The notes under the pieces: generated by a model | What the model was told of the DNA's origin: nothing | Database searches by the model: none | The model's input: only the letters and a program-made list of their open reading frames with translations | NCBI RefSeq assembly: GCF_004217115.1 | Contig: NZ_SHKN01000002.1 | Coordinates: 186,001-250,000 of the forward strand | Length of the DNA: 64,000 nucleotides | DNA from: Ancylomarina subtilis | GTDB lineage: Bacteria > Bacteroidota > Bacteroidia > Bacteroidales > Marinifilaceae | Direction of reading: 5' to 3' | Translations under genes and position numbers: made by a program | Shown: positions 1 to 8,641 of the stretch, piece by piece | Layout of the letters: each line of letters starts with the position of its first letter | Numbering within the stretch: position 1 is the stretch's first letter

Positions 1-393
1 GCAAGCTTTTCTCAATCGAAAGTGATAGCTTTAGACGATGAAGGTTTTAAAGAAAAAGTTTTTGACTTTGTGAAGGAAAAGGAATGGGTGTTTAAAGGTG
101 ATAAGCCCGTAATTGTTGATTTTTATGCGACCTGGTGTGGTCCTTGTAAAAGGGTTGCGCCAATTCTTGAAGAATTACAAGAGGAATATGGCGATGCCAT
201 TCAAATTTATAAGGTGGATACGGATAAGGCCAGAGCGGTTTCGGCTGCATTTGGTATCACAAGTATTCCTTCCTTTTTGTTTATTCCTGCCAAAGGGCAA
301 CCCCAAATGGCAAAAGGGGCTTTCCCAAAAGCAACCTTTGTTAAAGCTTTAACTGAAGTTATGGGAGTAAAGGAAGTTGTTAGTGAGAAATAG
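1..393 (+). CDS. Thioredoxin-fold protein, 5' end outside window
   Basis: This is a thioredoxin-like thiol:disulfide protein. The WCGPCK active site follows VIVDFYAT, and the cis-proline motif SIPS lies further on, both diagnostic of the fold. A GTG at 22 could start it, but the frame stays open to base 1, where it encodes ASFSQSK. That looks like the end of a Bacteroidota signal peptide (..SFSQ), so the gene is most likely cut by the window edge and the mature protein is periplasmic. The partner is unknown. About 130 residues are visible, the size of a single thioredoxin domain. A strong terminator follows at 421-448. Confidence 0.85.
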   Translation, partial: ASFSQSKVIALDDEGFKEKVFDFVKEKEWVFKGDKPVIVDFYATWCGPCKRVAPILEELQEEYGDAIQIYKVDTDKARAVSAAFGITSIPSFLFIPAKGQPQMAKGAFPKATFVKALTEVMGVKEVVSEK

Positions 394-420
394 AGGATTG
401 TTAAGTCTTTAAATATGAGA

Positions 421-448
421 GCACCCAAGTTTTAAGGGTGCTTTTTTT
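421..448 (+). terminator. Rho-independent terminator after thioredoxin gene
   Basis: The inverted repeat GCACCC/GGGTGC (421-426 and 436-441) is followed directly by seven T. It separates the thioredoxin gene from the thiamine unit. Confidence 0.85.
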
Positions 449-538
449 ATGCCAGCGACTTTGTTTGCTATCAGACATTCCTTGTATCTTTGTTGATAAT
501 GAAAAGTTTAGATCATTTTGTATTGAAATGAATTGAGA

Positions 539-569
539 CTTGTATTTTAAGGAAATCAAATTACCTTTG
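539..569 (+). promoter_or_regulatory. Bacteroidota-type promoter of thiamine unit
   Basis: A -7 box TACCTTTG lies at 562-569 (consensus TAnnTTTG). A TTG at 540-542 stands 19 bases upstream as the -33 element. The start of transcription would fall at about 575, just before the riboswitch. A second -7-like box, TATCTTTG, lies at 485-492. Confidence 0.6.
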
Positions 570-580
570 CGCACTAATAA

Positions 581-683
581 CAGTGGGGTGCCTTAAATAA
601 ACGGGCTGAGATTATACCCTTAGAAACAGATTAACTTCGGTTTCTTACACCTGATCCGGATAATGCCGGCGTAGGGAATTGCG
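581..683 (+). promoter_or_regulatory. TPP riboswitch (THI element)
   Basis: The conserved THI-box blocks are present in order: GGGGTGCC (585-592), GGCTGAGA (604-611), ACCC (616-619), ACCTGATC (649-656), GGATAATGCC (658-667) and GCGTAGGGAA (670-679). A variable GAAACAGATT/GGTTTC arm sits in the middle. This aptamer binds thiamine pyrophosphate and normally lowers expression when TPP is plentiful. About 95 bases separate it from the receptor start codon. No clean terminator is visible in that stretch, so translational control is as likely as premature termination. Confidence 0.95.
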
Positions 684-777
684 AAATTACTATTCGCCTG
701 ATATCTCATCTTAAGAACCTCATTGCAATATTTTTTTATCGAATGCTGATCTATTCAGCCTAAAAAACTTTATTGTA

Positions 778-3240
778 ATGTCTACAATCAAATCTAAATC
801 TTTTTGTGCAAAACTAGCATTGTTGCTTGTTTTTCAATTTTTCTGTTTTACAGGATTCTCACAACTCACAATCAAAGGAAAAGTATTTAATCAGGATGGT
901 AATGTACTTCCCGGAGCAGCCGTAGTTATTAATGGAAGCAATCACGGTGTTTCGACCAATTCAGAAGGGGAGTATCGAATTGAAAATCTTAAACCGGGTT
1001 CTTACGAAATTATTGCGAGCTTTTTGGCTTTTGAGTCTCAGACTCAGGAGGTTGATCTTGAATCGGATTTAACTCTTGATTTTATTCTTCAACATTCAGC
1101 TATTCTGGCAGATGAGGTTTTGGTGTCAGCAACCCGAGCGGATTCAAAAACGCCGGTTGTGGTGACCAATGTGAGTAATGAAGACTTGTCGAAACGTAAC
1201 CTTGGGCAAGATATTCCTATGCTTTTATCAATTACCCCCTCTTTTGTGACTACAACTGATGCTGGTGCGGGTGTTGGATATACAGGTTTTCGTATTCGAG
1301 GATCAGATGCCAATCGTATCAATGTAACTGTTGATGGTATTCCTTTGAATGATTCAGAATCACATGGTGTTTTCTGGGTAAATATGCCTGATTTTACATC
1401 ATCTCTCGATGATATTCAAATTCAGCGTGGTGTGGGAACATCAACCAGTGGAGCAGGTGCTTTTGGTGCGAGTATCAATATGCAAACACAAAATGTGAAT
1501 GCCCTGCCTTATGCAGAAATCTCAAGTTCTGCCGGATCATTCAACACGTTTAAAAATACCGTTAAACTTGGAACCGGATTGAAGAAAGGTTTTGCTTTCG
1601 ATGCGCGTCTGTCTAAAATTACATCGGATGGTTTTATTGATAGAGCCAGTTCTGATTTGCAGTCGGCCTATGTTTCGGCTGGATATTATGGTGAAAGAAC
1701 CAGCGTGAAAGCCAATGTGATTGTTGGGAAGGAAAAAACGTATCAAGCCTGGAACGGAGTACCTAAAGTTCGTTTGGAAAATGATGAAGCAGGAATGCAA
1801 CGTTATGCTGATCATTGGTTAGTTAGTCAGGAAGTGGTTGATCATATGTTGGCTTCTGATTCACGAACGTACAATCAGTACACCTATAATAATGAGACCG
1901 ATAATTATTGGCAGAAGCATTATCGTTTGTTCTTAACACACCTGTTTGCGGATAATACAAAATTCAATTTGGCTTTCCATTATACACAAGGTGAAGGTTA
2001 TTACGAGCAGTTTAAGAAAAATGATAAGCTTAAAAAGTATGGTTTGGCGCCAATCGTTATTGGAGGCGAAACGATTGAAAAAACTGATGTTATCCGTCGT
2101 AAATGGTTGGATAATGATTTTTACGGAGCTGTTTTTTCTTTTTCGAAGAAAATGGAATCGCTTGATTTGGTTGCAGGTGGTGGCTGGAACAAATATGATG
2201 GTGACCACTTTGGTGAAATTCGTTGGATGAAAAATGCCGGGGATGCATTCCTGGGTGATCATTACTACGATAATAATGGAACCAAAGAAGAATATAATGC
2301 TTACGTAAAAGCCAATGTTGCTGTAGATAATTATTTGAGTTTATATGCTGATATGCAATTAAGAGGAATTGACTATAAAATTAAAGGCATCGATTCTGAT
2401 TTAAGAAATATTACTCAGAACCATGATTTTCTATTCTTTAATCCTAAAGTAGGTTTGAATTATGAAATCAATGAGAATCATCGCTTGTTTGCTTCTTTTT
2501 CAGTTGCTAATCGTGAACCAAACAGGAGTAATTATATTGATATTGAAGAGGGGAAAGTTCCAACGAGTGAACGCTTATTTGATTACGAGTTAACTTATAA
2601 GTTATCAAAAGCAAATTTCTTGTTTGAGGCGAATTTCTTCTATATGGACTATAAGGATCAGTTAGTTTTGACCGGGGGAGTTAATGATGTGGGGGCTGCT
2701 TTAATGATGAATGTTGATAAGTCTTATCGAACAGGTGTTGAGTTAAGTGCAGCGACCAATATTACAAAATCGTTTTCGTGGAAAGGGAATTTATCTTTGA
2801 GTGAAAATAAAATCAAAAACTTCACAGAAGGCGTAGAGAATTGGGATGAAGGGGGAAATACATTGTTTGACTTAGGCAAAACAGATATTGCTTTTTCACC
2901 TAATGTTACAGCGAATTCGATCTTTGCTTACAAACAATCCGGTTTTGGCGCTCAGTTTATTTCTCAATATGTAGGCAAGCAATACATTGATAATTCATCA
3001 AATAATGACAGAAGTTTGGATGCATACACCGTATCCAATATAAACTTTTCATATGAATTCAAACCAAAATTTGCTGAGAGTTTAAAATTTAATCTTTTGG
3101 TTAATAATGTATTTGATGCAGAGTACGAGTCGAATGCATGGGTGTATTCATACATCACAGGTGGCGAACGTTATCCAATGGATGGCTATTTCCCACAGGC
3201 TGGAATTAACTTTATGGCAGGCTTAAGTCTTACATTTTAA
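778..3240 (+). CDS. TonB-dependent outer-membrane receptor, probable thiamine receptor
   Basis: This 820-residue outer-membrane receptor imports its ligand with energy from TonB. A signal peptide covers residues 1-29 (..FTGFSQ) and a CarboxypepD_reg-like domain about 30-108. A TonB-box-like DEVLVSAT lies at 112-119, then the plug (GFRIRGSDANRINVTVDGIP) and a 22-stranded-type barrel ending in ..LSLTF with a terminal aromatic. The ligand is inferred from context: the gene is the first one behind the TPP riboswitch and lies upstream of a PnuC-type permease and thiamine pyrophosphokinase. Rodionov and colleagues named such a Bacteroidota arrangement omr1-pnuT-tnr3. The sequence alone does not show whether the ligand is thiamine or a phosphate ester. 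Confidence 0.9.
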   Translation: MSTIKSKSFCAKLALLLVFQFFCFTGFSQLTIKGKVFNQDGNVLPGAAVVINGSNHGVSTNSEGEYRIENLKPGSYEIIASFLAFESQTQEVDLESDLTLDFILQHSAILADEVLVSATRADSKTPVVVTNVSNEDLSKRNLGQDIPMLLSITPSFVTTTDAGAGVGYTGFRIRGSDANRINVTVDGIPLNDSESHGVFWVNMPDFTSSLDDIQIQRGVGTSTSGAGAFGASINMQTQNVNALPYAEISSSAGSFNTFKNTVKLGTGLKKGFAFDARLSKITSDGFIDRASSDLQSAYVSAGYYGERTSVKANVIVGKEKTYQAWNGVPKVRLENDEAGMQRYADHWLVSQEVVDHMLASDSRTYNQYTYNNETDNYWQKHYRLFLTHLFADNTKFNLAFHYTQGEGYYEQFKKNDKLKKYGLAPIVIGGETIEKTDVIRRKWLDNDFYGAVFSFSKKMESLDLVAGGGWNKYDGDHFGEIRWMKNAGDAFLGDHYYDNNGTKEEYNAYVKANVAVDNYLSLYADMQLRGIDYKIKGIDSDLRNITQNHDFLFFNPKVGLNYEINENHRLFASFSVANREPNRSNYIDIEEGKVPTSERLFDYELTYKLSKANFLFEANFFYMDYKDQLVLTGGVNDVGAALMMNVDKSYRTGVELSAATNITKSFSWKGNLSLSENKIKNFTEGVENWDEGGNTLFDLGKTDIAFSPNVTANSIFAYKQSGFGAQFISQYVGKQYIDNSSNNDRSLDAYTVSNINFSYEFKPKFAESLKFNLLVNNVFDAEYESNAWVYSYITGGERYPMDGYFPQAGINFMAGLSLTF

Positions 3241-3282
3241 AAGGGAAAATACTCTAAATAATAATTTAGTTACTAATTTTAA

Positions 3283-3316
3283 AACCAAGCTGAGAGAGAG
3301 TCCTTTCAGCTTGGTT
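3283..3316 (+). promoter_or_regulatory. Perfect 11-bp stem-loop between receptor and pnuT
   Basis: AACCAAGCTGA (3283-3293) pairs perfectly with TCAGCTTGGTT (3306-3316) around a 12-base loop. No T tract follows, so it is a poor intrinsic terminator. It lies 15 bases before the likely pnuT ATG, where it could act as an mRNA stabiliser or processing site, or limit expression of the permease. Confidence 0.6.
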
Positions 3317-3331
3317 AGATATAAAAATAGG

Positions 3332-3922
3332 ATGTTAGATTGGATCAGTGCAAACAGTGTTGAAATAATAGGAACGCTTTCAGGCTTTATTTTTCTGTAT
3401 TTAGAAATCAAACAAAACAAATGGCTTTGGCCTGTTGGTTTGTTTTCTGCACTGATGTATATCTATGTGTTTTTTGTTGCTAAGTTTTATGCCGATATGG
3501 GGCTTCAGTTCTATTATGTCTTTATCAGCATATATGGTTGGTTCCATTGGTCACGCTCGAAAGGGCAGAATGAAGACGAATTACCTGTGGTCAATTTAAG
3601 TGTAGGTCTCTTTTTTAAACTTCTGTTGGCGAGTTTATTTATTTATATGGGCATTTCTTTTATTTTGGTCAATTATACCGATTCTCCTATACCTTACTGG
3701 GATTCTTTTACAACTGCTTTAAGTATTGTCGCCACATGGATGTTAGCTCGAAAGATACTTGAACAATGGCTGGTTTGGGTCCTTGTTGATGCCGTATCCA
3801 TGGGATTGTATCTTTACAAAGGTTTATATCCGACTTCAATTTTATTTGCCTTTTATACGGTCTTGGCTTTGTATGGTTATTATCAGTGGAAAAAAGATAT
3901 GCTAAAGTCCAAAGCATTCTAA
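3332..3922 (+). CDS. pnuT: PnuC-family permease, probable thiamine transporter
   Basis: This is an inner-membrane vitamin permease of the PnuC/PnuT family, 196 residues from the first ATG. The longer open frame begins at a TTG (3311) that lies inside the upstream stem-loop, so the ATG at 3332 is preferred. PnuC features include ISANSVEIIGTLSGFIFLYLE followed by NKWLWPVG, the YGWFHW motif and roughly seven hydrophobic segments. PnuC itself moves nicotinamide riboside. Position between the TPP-riboswitch receptor and thiamine pyrophosphokinase points to thiamine here. The product would carry thiamine down its gradient and be pulled by phosphorylation by the next gene's enzyme. Confidence 0.85.
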   Translation: MLDWISANSVEIIGTLSGFIFLYLEIKQNKWLWPVGLFSALMYIYVFFVAKFYADMGLQFYYVFISIYGWFHWSRSKGQNEDELPVVNLSVGLFFKLLLASLFIYMGISFILVNYTDSPIPYWDSFTTALSIVATWMLARKILEQWLVWVLVDAVSMGLYLYKGLYPTSILFAFYTVLALYGYYQWKKDMLKSKAF

Positions 3923-3966
3923 TGCAAATCCCTATTTTTGTGACTCATAAGTTTACAATATAGAAA

Positions 3967-4587
3967 ATGAGATTAAAATCAGCAGTAATATTAGCCAATG
4001 GTAGTTTTCCGGTTCATGAAATTCCCTTGAATATTTTAAAAACATCGGAATGCCTGGTTTGTTGCGATGGAGCCATTAATAAGCTTGAAACTGCGGGTAT
4101 AAAAGCTCATGCCATTGTGGGTGATTTGGATTCACTTTCTAATGATTTAAAACGCAAGTATCAGGATATTATCCATCATTTTTCGAATCAGGATACCAAT
4201 GATTTAACCAAAGCGGTAAACTGGTGTTTGATGAATAAGATCAACGATATTACCATTGTTGGTGCTACGGGTGAACGGGATGATCATATGATTGGTAATA
4301 TTTTTCTTTTGCCATCTTATACGAAAAAGATGAAGGTGAAAATGCTGACTGATTATGGGATTTTCACACCTGTTATGCGCTCCCGAAACTTCGATTCTTA
4401 TATTGGGCAACAAGTTTCAATATTCTCTCCTCAAGCAGAAACCATTATCACGACAGCTAACCTACGCTACGAACTAACCAATCAGAAACTGGACATGTTG
4501 TGGCAAGGTACTTTAAATGAATCGATGGGGGATAGCTTTCGTATCGATTTTGAAGGGCCATCGTTGATTGTTTATCAGGAGTATTAA
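3967..4587 (+). CDS. thiN: Thiamine pyrophosphokinase
   Basis: This enzyme transfers pyrophosphate from ATP to thiamine to give TPP. The 206-residue length is normal for the family. Visible motifs are CDGA (33-36), GDLDS (52-56), DTNDLTKA (76-83) and GATGERDDHMIGN (99-111), which hold the ATP/Mg and substrate sites. The gene starts 44 bases after pnuT and is the last of the TPP-riboswitch unit. Imported thiamine is therefore activated and trapped, and the TPP made feeds back on the riboswitch. No thiamine biosynthesis gene is in the window. Confidence 0.93.
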   Translation: MRLKSAVILANGSFPVHEIPLNILKTSECLVCCDGAINKLETAGIKAHAIVGDLDSLSNDLKRKYQDIIHHFSNQDTNDLTKAVNWCLMNKINDITIVGATGERDDHMIGNIFLLPSYTKKMKVKMLTDYGIFTPVMRSRNFDSYIGQQVSIFSPQAETIITTANLRYELTNQKLDMLWQGTLNESMGDSFRIDFEGPSLIVYQEY

Positions 4588-4748
4588 TCTTACAATTGAA
4601 TTGTGGCGGTTTATAATGGCTTTGAATACATTCAGTATGTATGATTATAGTGAATAGCATTTCTACAACTTGACAGATTTGACAGATCATAATATGGAGA
4701 TAATTAAATAGATTTACAGTGTTAATCATTTATTTTAATTTGAATATT

Positions 4749-5318
4749 ATGAAGAGAATATTAGTTATTATTTGTGTTCTAATCACTTCTTATGGTTATG
4801 CACAAGATATAAAATTTGGTGCAAAAGCAGGTTTGAATTTTGCAGATTACGTTGGTGATGATACTGGAGGTAATGATGCCGTTACAAAATTTTATTTTGG
4901 TGGTTTTGTTAATTCTCCTATAACTGAAAGATTGTCATTTCAACCGGAATTCTTATTCTCATTTCAAGGGGCAGAATTTGATGATGTTTTTGACAATAAA
5001 GTAAAATTCAACACTAATTACTTAAATATTCCGATCTTATTGAAGATGGATCTTGGTTCGAATGATTTTGTAAGTCTTTATGCTGGACCTCAATTGGGTA
5101 TATTGCTAAGTGCTGAAGCTGAGGCTGACGGGGATACTGAAGATATGAAGGATGCTATGAATAGTTTACAATTAGGTCTGAATTTAGGTTTTTCATTAAA
5201 AGTAACAAAAGAATTTGCTCTTGATATCAGATACAACAGAGGTTTATCTAAGGCTTTTGACGGTGAAGGGAAAATATATTCTTCTGTGTTACAATTGGGA
5301 GCTTCTTTTATGTTCTAG
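4749..5318 (+). CDS. Outer-membrane beta-barrel protein, porin-family type
   Basis: The protein has 189 residues from the ATG at 4749; an upstream GTG at 4719 only adds a non-signal-like leader. A signal peptide of 19 residues (..SYGYAQ) is followed by IKFGAKAGLNFADY, typical of the OMP_b-brl_2 family of small Bacteroidota barrels. The end is ..LGASFMF with a terminal Phe. It probably forms an 8-10 strand barrel in the outer membrane. The substrate is unknown. It stands alone, with its own terminator downstream and 160 bases of non-coding DNA upstream. Confidence 0.75.
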   Translation: MKRILVIICVLITSYGYAQDIKFGAKAGLNFADYVGDDTGGNDAVTKFYFGGFVNSPITERLSFQPEFLFSFQGAEFDDVFDNKVKFNTNYLNIPILLKMDLGSNDFVSLYAGPQLGILLSAEAEADGDTEDMKDAMNSLQLGLNLGFSLKVTKEFALDIRYNRGLSKAFDGEGKIYSSVLQLGASFMF

Positions 5319-5340
5319 CCTAGTATTATAATTTTCTTAA

Positions 5341-5378
5341 AACCTCTAAGGATTGAACTCCTTAGAGGTTTTTTTTTA
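5341..5378 (+). terminator. Rho-independent terminator
   Basis: A perfect 12-bp stem AACCTCTAAGGA/TCCTTAGAGGTT (5341-5352, 5359-5370) is followed by a run of T. It ends the beta-barrel gene. Confidence 0.92.
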
Positions 5379-5483
5379 TCATTCAAGCAAAGTGTAACTC
5401 TTCCATATCTAGATTATCACTTCATCTTATCCTCAAATCGTCACATCTTCTCATTAACACATTTTAACTCTCATTAAAAAAAC

Positions 5484-5491
5484 TACCTTTG
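5484..5491 (+). promoter_or_regulatory. -7 promoter box before porin-like gene
   Basis: TACCTTTG matches the Bacteroidota TAnnTTTG box. It lies 30 bases before the start codon at 5521. The -33 element is weak (TTTT near 5462). Confidence 0.5.
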
Positions 5492-5520
5492 CGGCAAATC
5501 TTAAATTATAAGCAATTGCT

Positions 5521-6801
5521 ATGAATCGCAACAACTATTTATTTTTATTTATTCTATTTTTCTGCAGCACAAGTCTGTTGTCTGCACAATCCACAGAAGA
5601 GAAAAAGCCTATTAACGTAAAATTCGGGGGCTATGTACACTCTTTGTTCACATATGATACTCGCCAAACAGTAAGTGCTCGTGAGGGCTTTATTTTGCTA
5701 TATCCTAAGGATGAACTTTTGGATGCTAGTGGTAAAGATATTAACAAAGGTGGCGTTTATAATATGGCTGTTATTCAGTCGCGTGTGAATGCAAAAATCA
5801 CAGGTCCGGATATCTTAGGTGCTAAAACCAATGGTTTATTAGAGGCTGAGTTTATCGGTAATGCCGAATCTGATGTAAATGGTATGCGTTTGCGTCATGC
5901 CTTTGTGAATTTGAACTGGGGAAAAACCTCTTTATTGATTGGTCAGACTTGGTCGCCACTTTTTGTTGCTGAAGTTTTTCCAGGAACCGTAGGAGCCAAT
6001 GCTGGTTTGCCTTTTAAGCCATTTGCTCGTAATCCGCAAGTACGTTTGACTCATAAAACAGAAAATTGGAAATTTTTAGCAGCTTTGGCATCTGAGCGTG
6101 ATTATACAAGTACAGGTCCTTTGGGGGCAGGTAACCGATATTTAAGAAATGCTGGTTTGCCAATTATACAAGGACAGGTTCATTATTATGCAGGAAAGCA
6201 TTTGATAGGAGCTAGTGCTGAATACAAGACTATTAAACCTTCACTTTTGAGTACAACAGGATCTGAAGAGAATAACGATCTTCAAACTTGGAAGAATGAC
6301 GAAACCCTTTCTTCATGGGCTTTAATGGGTTATTTCAAGTTGAATTTCAAGCCACTTACAATTAAAGCACAAGCAACTTACGGATCGAATATGACCGATG
6401 TGTTAATGTTAGGTGGTTATGCGGCTAAGAGTTTAAATCCTGTAACCAACGAAGCTTCTTACACACCAATTAAAGTGTTAGGAACCTGGGCTGACTTTTC
6501 ATATCAGAAAAACAACTATGAATTTGCCTTATTGGCCGGTTATTCAAAAAATTACGGCGCTGATGATGAGGTTGTTTCAAATATGATCTATAGTCGTAGT
6601 CAGAATATTGGCGAGTTGTATCGTATTGCGCCTCGTGTGTCAAAAAAGATTAACAACTTAAAGCTAGAACTTGAAGCTGAATATACGGCTGCTGCATATG
6701 CAGATTCTACTGATGGAGCTATTAATGAGAAAGCTGAGGTGATCAATTCTCACTGGGTTGGAAACACTCGTATTTCTGTAGGTTTATACTATTTCTTCTA
6801 A
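5521..6801 (+). CDS. Outer-membrane porin-like protein
   Basis: This 426-residue protein has a 23-residue signal peptide (..STSLLSAQ). A barrel of amphipathic strands follows, beginning NVKFGGYVHSLFTYDTR and ending ISVGLYYFF with terminal aromatics. Segments such as RLRHAFVNLNWGKTSLLIGQTWSPL resemble the DcaP-like/porin families, in which the central part lines the channel. The substrate cannot be read from the sequence and no transport or enzyme partner is adjacent. It is monocistronic, with a -7 box 30 bases upstream and a terminator directly downstream. Confidence 0.75.
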   Translation: MNRNNYLFLFILFFCSTSLLSAQSTEEKKPINVKFGGYVHSLFTYDTRQTVSAREGFILLYPKDELLDASGKDINKGGVYNMAVIQSRVNAKITGPDILGAKTNGLLEAEFIGNAESDVNGMRLRHAFVNLNWGKTSLLIGQTWSPLFVAEVFPGTVGANAGLPFKPFARNPQVRLTHKTENWKFLAALASERDYTSTGPLGAGNRYLRNAGLPIIQGQVHYYAGKHLIGASAEYKTIKPSLLSTTGSEENNDLQTWKNDETLSSWALMGYFKLNFKPLTIKAQATYGSNMTDVLMLGGYAAKSLNPVTNEASYTPIKVLGTWADFSYQKNNYEFALLAGYSKNYGADDEVVSNMIYSRSQNIGELYRIAPRVSKKINNLKLELEAEYTAAAYADSTDGAINEKAEVINSHWVGNTRISVGLYYFF

Positions 6802-6822
6802 CGGAGAAATTACAATATATAG

Positions 6823-6861
6823 AAAAGCTTCACTGATGAAAATCGGTGAAGCTTTTTTTTT
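6823..6861. terminator. Terminator between porin-like gene and dacB
   Basis: The stem AAAAGCTTCAC/GTGAAGCTTTT (6823-6833, 6846-6856) is followed by a long T run on the + strand and a shorter one on the - strand. It probably serves both convergent genes. Confidence 0.88.
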
Positions 6862-6882
6862 TCAGGCTCTGTTATTTAATAT

Positions 6883-8337
6883 TTATTTACGGGCTAAATT
6901 TACCAGTAAAATCTTTAGTTCTTCATTTAGAAGTTTTGTATGGCATGAGTAATTGTTAATGATTAGACTAATTGCAACGGGTGTGCCATCTTGTCTTTTA
7001 AGGATTCCGGAATAAGATCTGACGCCCGTCATACTCCCTGTTTTTGCGCTGAAATTCCCTGCCAAGTCACTTTGTTTTCCAAAACTTTTGAGTGTGCCAT
7101 TTTGACCTGCAATAGGTAGTGAATTGAAAAAGGATGTTGCATTTTCACTTCTATTCATATGTGCCAGGACTTGATTTAAAGCCTGAGCTGATATCGCATT
7201 AAAGTGGGATAGACCACTGCCATCAAACAGAAATAAGCTAGTGGAGTCAAGGCCTTTTGATTGCCAGAATTCTTTCAAAGCACTGATGCCCGATTGCCAT
7301 GATCCTTCATTTTTCTCGTTCATCCCAATTTGAAATAAAAGATGATCAGCAAACAGGTTGATGCTTTTTTGATTGGTTAAAGCGACTATTTCAGATAGGG
7401 GAGGCGACTTGAATATCAGTAAGGTTTTCTGAGTTTTTGTTCTAAAATCCTGCTCTTTAATTGGGATGCCTCCAGCCTGAAGAACCTTATTCAAGTCTGA
7501 AAGTAAAACCATATCAGGTTTTGATACGGCACCTTTTACTTTAAAGTCAGAGCGATTTTGAGGAATGGTTCCCTCGACAAGTCTATGCGAATCTGTTGGA
7601 CCACCAAAGATATAAGCTCGGTCTTTATTGATGGTTGAGCTCATCACTTGGTTGGAGAATGTGATGCCACTTTGTTTGCTGTCAACTTTTATAATTTTGG
7701 TAAATTGTCCGGCTTCTTTTGACTCAAAATGCAGTGTGTAAGTATTGTCCTTATAACTTATTGCATGAGGTACCGCTCCATAATAATTCCCTATATCTTC
7801 CCAAATCCATGTGCGTGGCACAGAGCTCTTGTAGCAAGTTGTATCAACGATCAGCTTGCCATTAATTTGATGAATTCCATTTTTTTTTAGCTCCTGATAT
7901 ATCGAAGAGATAAAGCGGTTATTCTTAGGAAAATATTTGGATGCCAGACTAGGATCTCCATTGCCTTTGATGATGAGATTCCCCATCAAAATGCCATTTT
8001 TATCAATTCGGCCAGTGATAATAACCTCTGTTTGGAATTGAAAATTGGCGTCTAAAATTTCAAGGGCTGCCGCTGTTGTCAGTAGCTTTTGTGTTGAAGC
8101 AGGAGTCAGGCTCTTTTTTGAGTTGTGAGCGGCAAAAATTTCACCTGTTTTTAGATCCCGAATCTCAATGCCAATGCTCGCTGATTTAAAGATATCTTGC
8201 TCTACAAAAGTATCAACCAGCTTTTGATCACTATAATTTTGTGCAAAGACAGAAATATAGGCTAAAAGGAGGTAAGTGATGAAACAGTATTTTAAAATAA
8301 ATCGTGTCATTATGATGTGAGTATATCTTTTGATCAT
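6883..8337 (-). CDS. dacB: D-Ala-D-Ala carboxypeptidase/endopeptidase (PBP4, class C)
   Basis: This periplasmic penicillin-binding protein trims or cleaves peptide cross-links in peptidoglycan. All three catalytic motifs of the serine fold are present: STQK (81-84), SIN (325-327) and KTG (432-434). The spacing is large between the first two, as expected for the PBP4 insert domains. The length of 484 residues fits the S13 peptidase family. A signal peptide ends in SVFAQ at residue 33. The second ATG (8310, residue 10) gives a more compact signal peptide and may be the true start. It is on the minus strand, 46 bases from its terminator. Confidence 0.9.
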   Translation of the reverse strand: MIKRYTHIIMTRFILKYCFITYLLLAYISVFAQNYSDQKLVDTFVEQDIFKSASIGIEIRDLKTGEIFAAHNSKKSLTPASTQKLLTTAAALEILDANFQFQTEVIITGRIDKNGILMGNLIIKGNGDPSLASKYFPKNNRFISSIYQELKKNGIHQINGKLIVDTTCYKSSVPRTWIWEDIGNYYGAVPHAISYKDNTYTLHFESKEAGQFTKIIKVDSKQSGITFSNQVMSSTINKDRAYIFGGPTDSHRLVEGTIPQNRSDFKVKGAVSKPDMVLLSDLNKVLQAGGIPIKEQDFRTKTQKTLLIFKSPPLSEIVALTNQKSINLFADHLLFQIGMNEKNEGSWQSGISALKEFWQSKGLDSTSLFLFDGSGLSHFNAISAQALNQVLAHMNRSENATSFFNSLPIAGQNGTLKSFGKQSDLAGNFSAKTGSMTGVRSYSGILKRQDGTPVAISLIINNYSCHTKLLNEELKILLVNLARK

Positions 8338-8372
8338 TTTGCGTCAATTCCTAATCAGTAATTCATAATTAT

Positions 8373-8573
8373 TTACTCTTCCATTTCATTCAAAATATTT
8401 TCAACTTCTTTTTCGGTATTGTGAAGTTTTTCTTTGCAGATTTTTAAAAGTTCAGAAACACGTTTTACTTTGTCAGAGAGTTGATCCACATCCAATTCTT
8501 CATTTTCAATTGCCTGAATGGTTTCTTCAATTTCAGTAATGGCTTCGCGGTAGTTTATTTTCTTTTTAGGCAT
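8373..8573 (-). CDS. xseB: Exodeoxyribonuclease VII small subunit
   Basis: This 66-residue coiled-coil subunit of exonuclease VII degrades single-stranded DNA together with XseA. It shows the typical pattern NYREAITEIEETIQAIENEELDVDQLSDKVKRV, rich in Glu/Lys heptads. It lies 68 bases downstream of xseA on the same strand, so the two subunits are made from one transcript. Length is normal for the family. Confidence 0.9.
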   Translation of the reverse strand: MPKKKINYREAITEIEETIQAIENEELDVDQLSDKVKRVSELLKICKEKLHNTEKEVENILNEMEE

Positions 8574-8641
8574 GGTTTTAATTATTTAAGATTTTGGAAT
8601 TAAGATTGCTGCTTAAGATGGTTGTAATTTATCGTAAAGCT

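Noticed and set aside
3289-3300. CTGAGA inside the hairpin before pnuT as part of a second TPP riboswitch
   Set aside because: None of the other conserved THI blocks (GGGGTGCC, ACCTGATC, GGATAATGCC) is present.
4457-4729. Possible 90-residue minus-strand gene over the thiN end
   Set aside because: It is antisense to the conserved thiN C-terminus and has no family match I can recognise.
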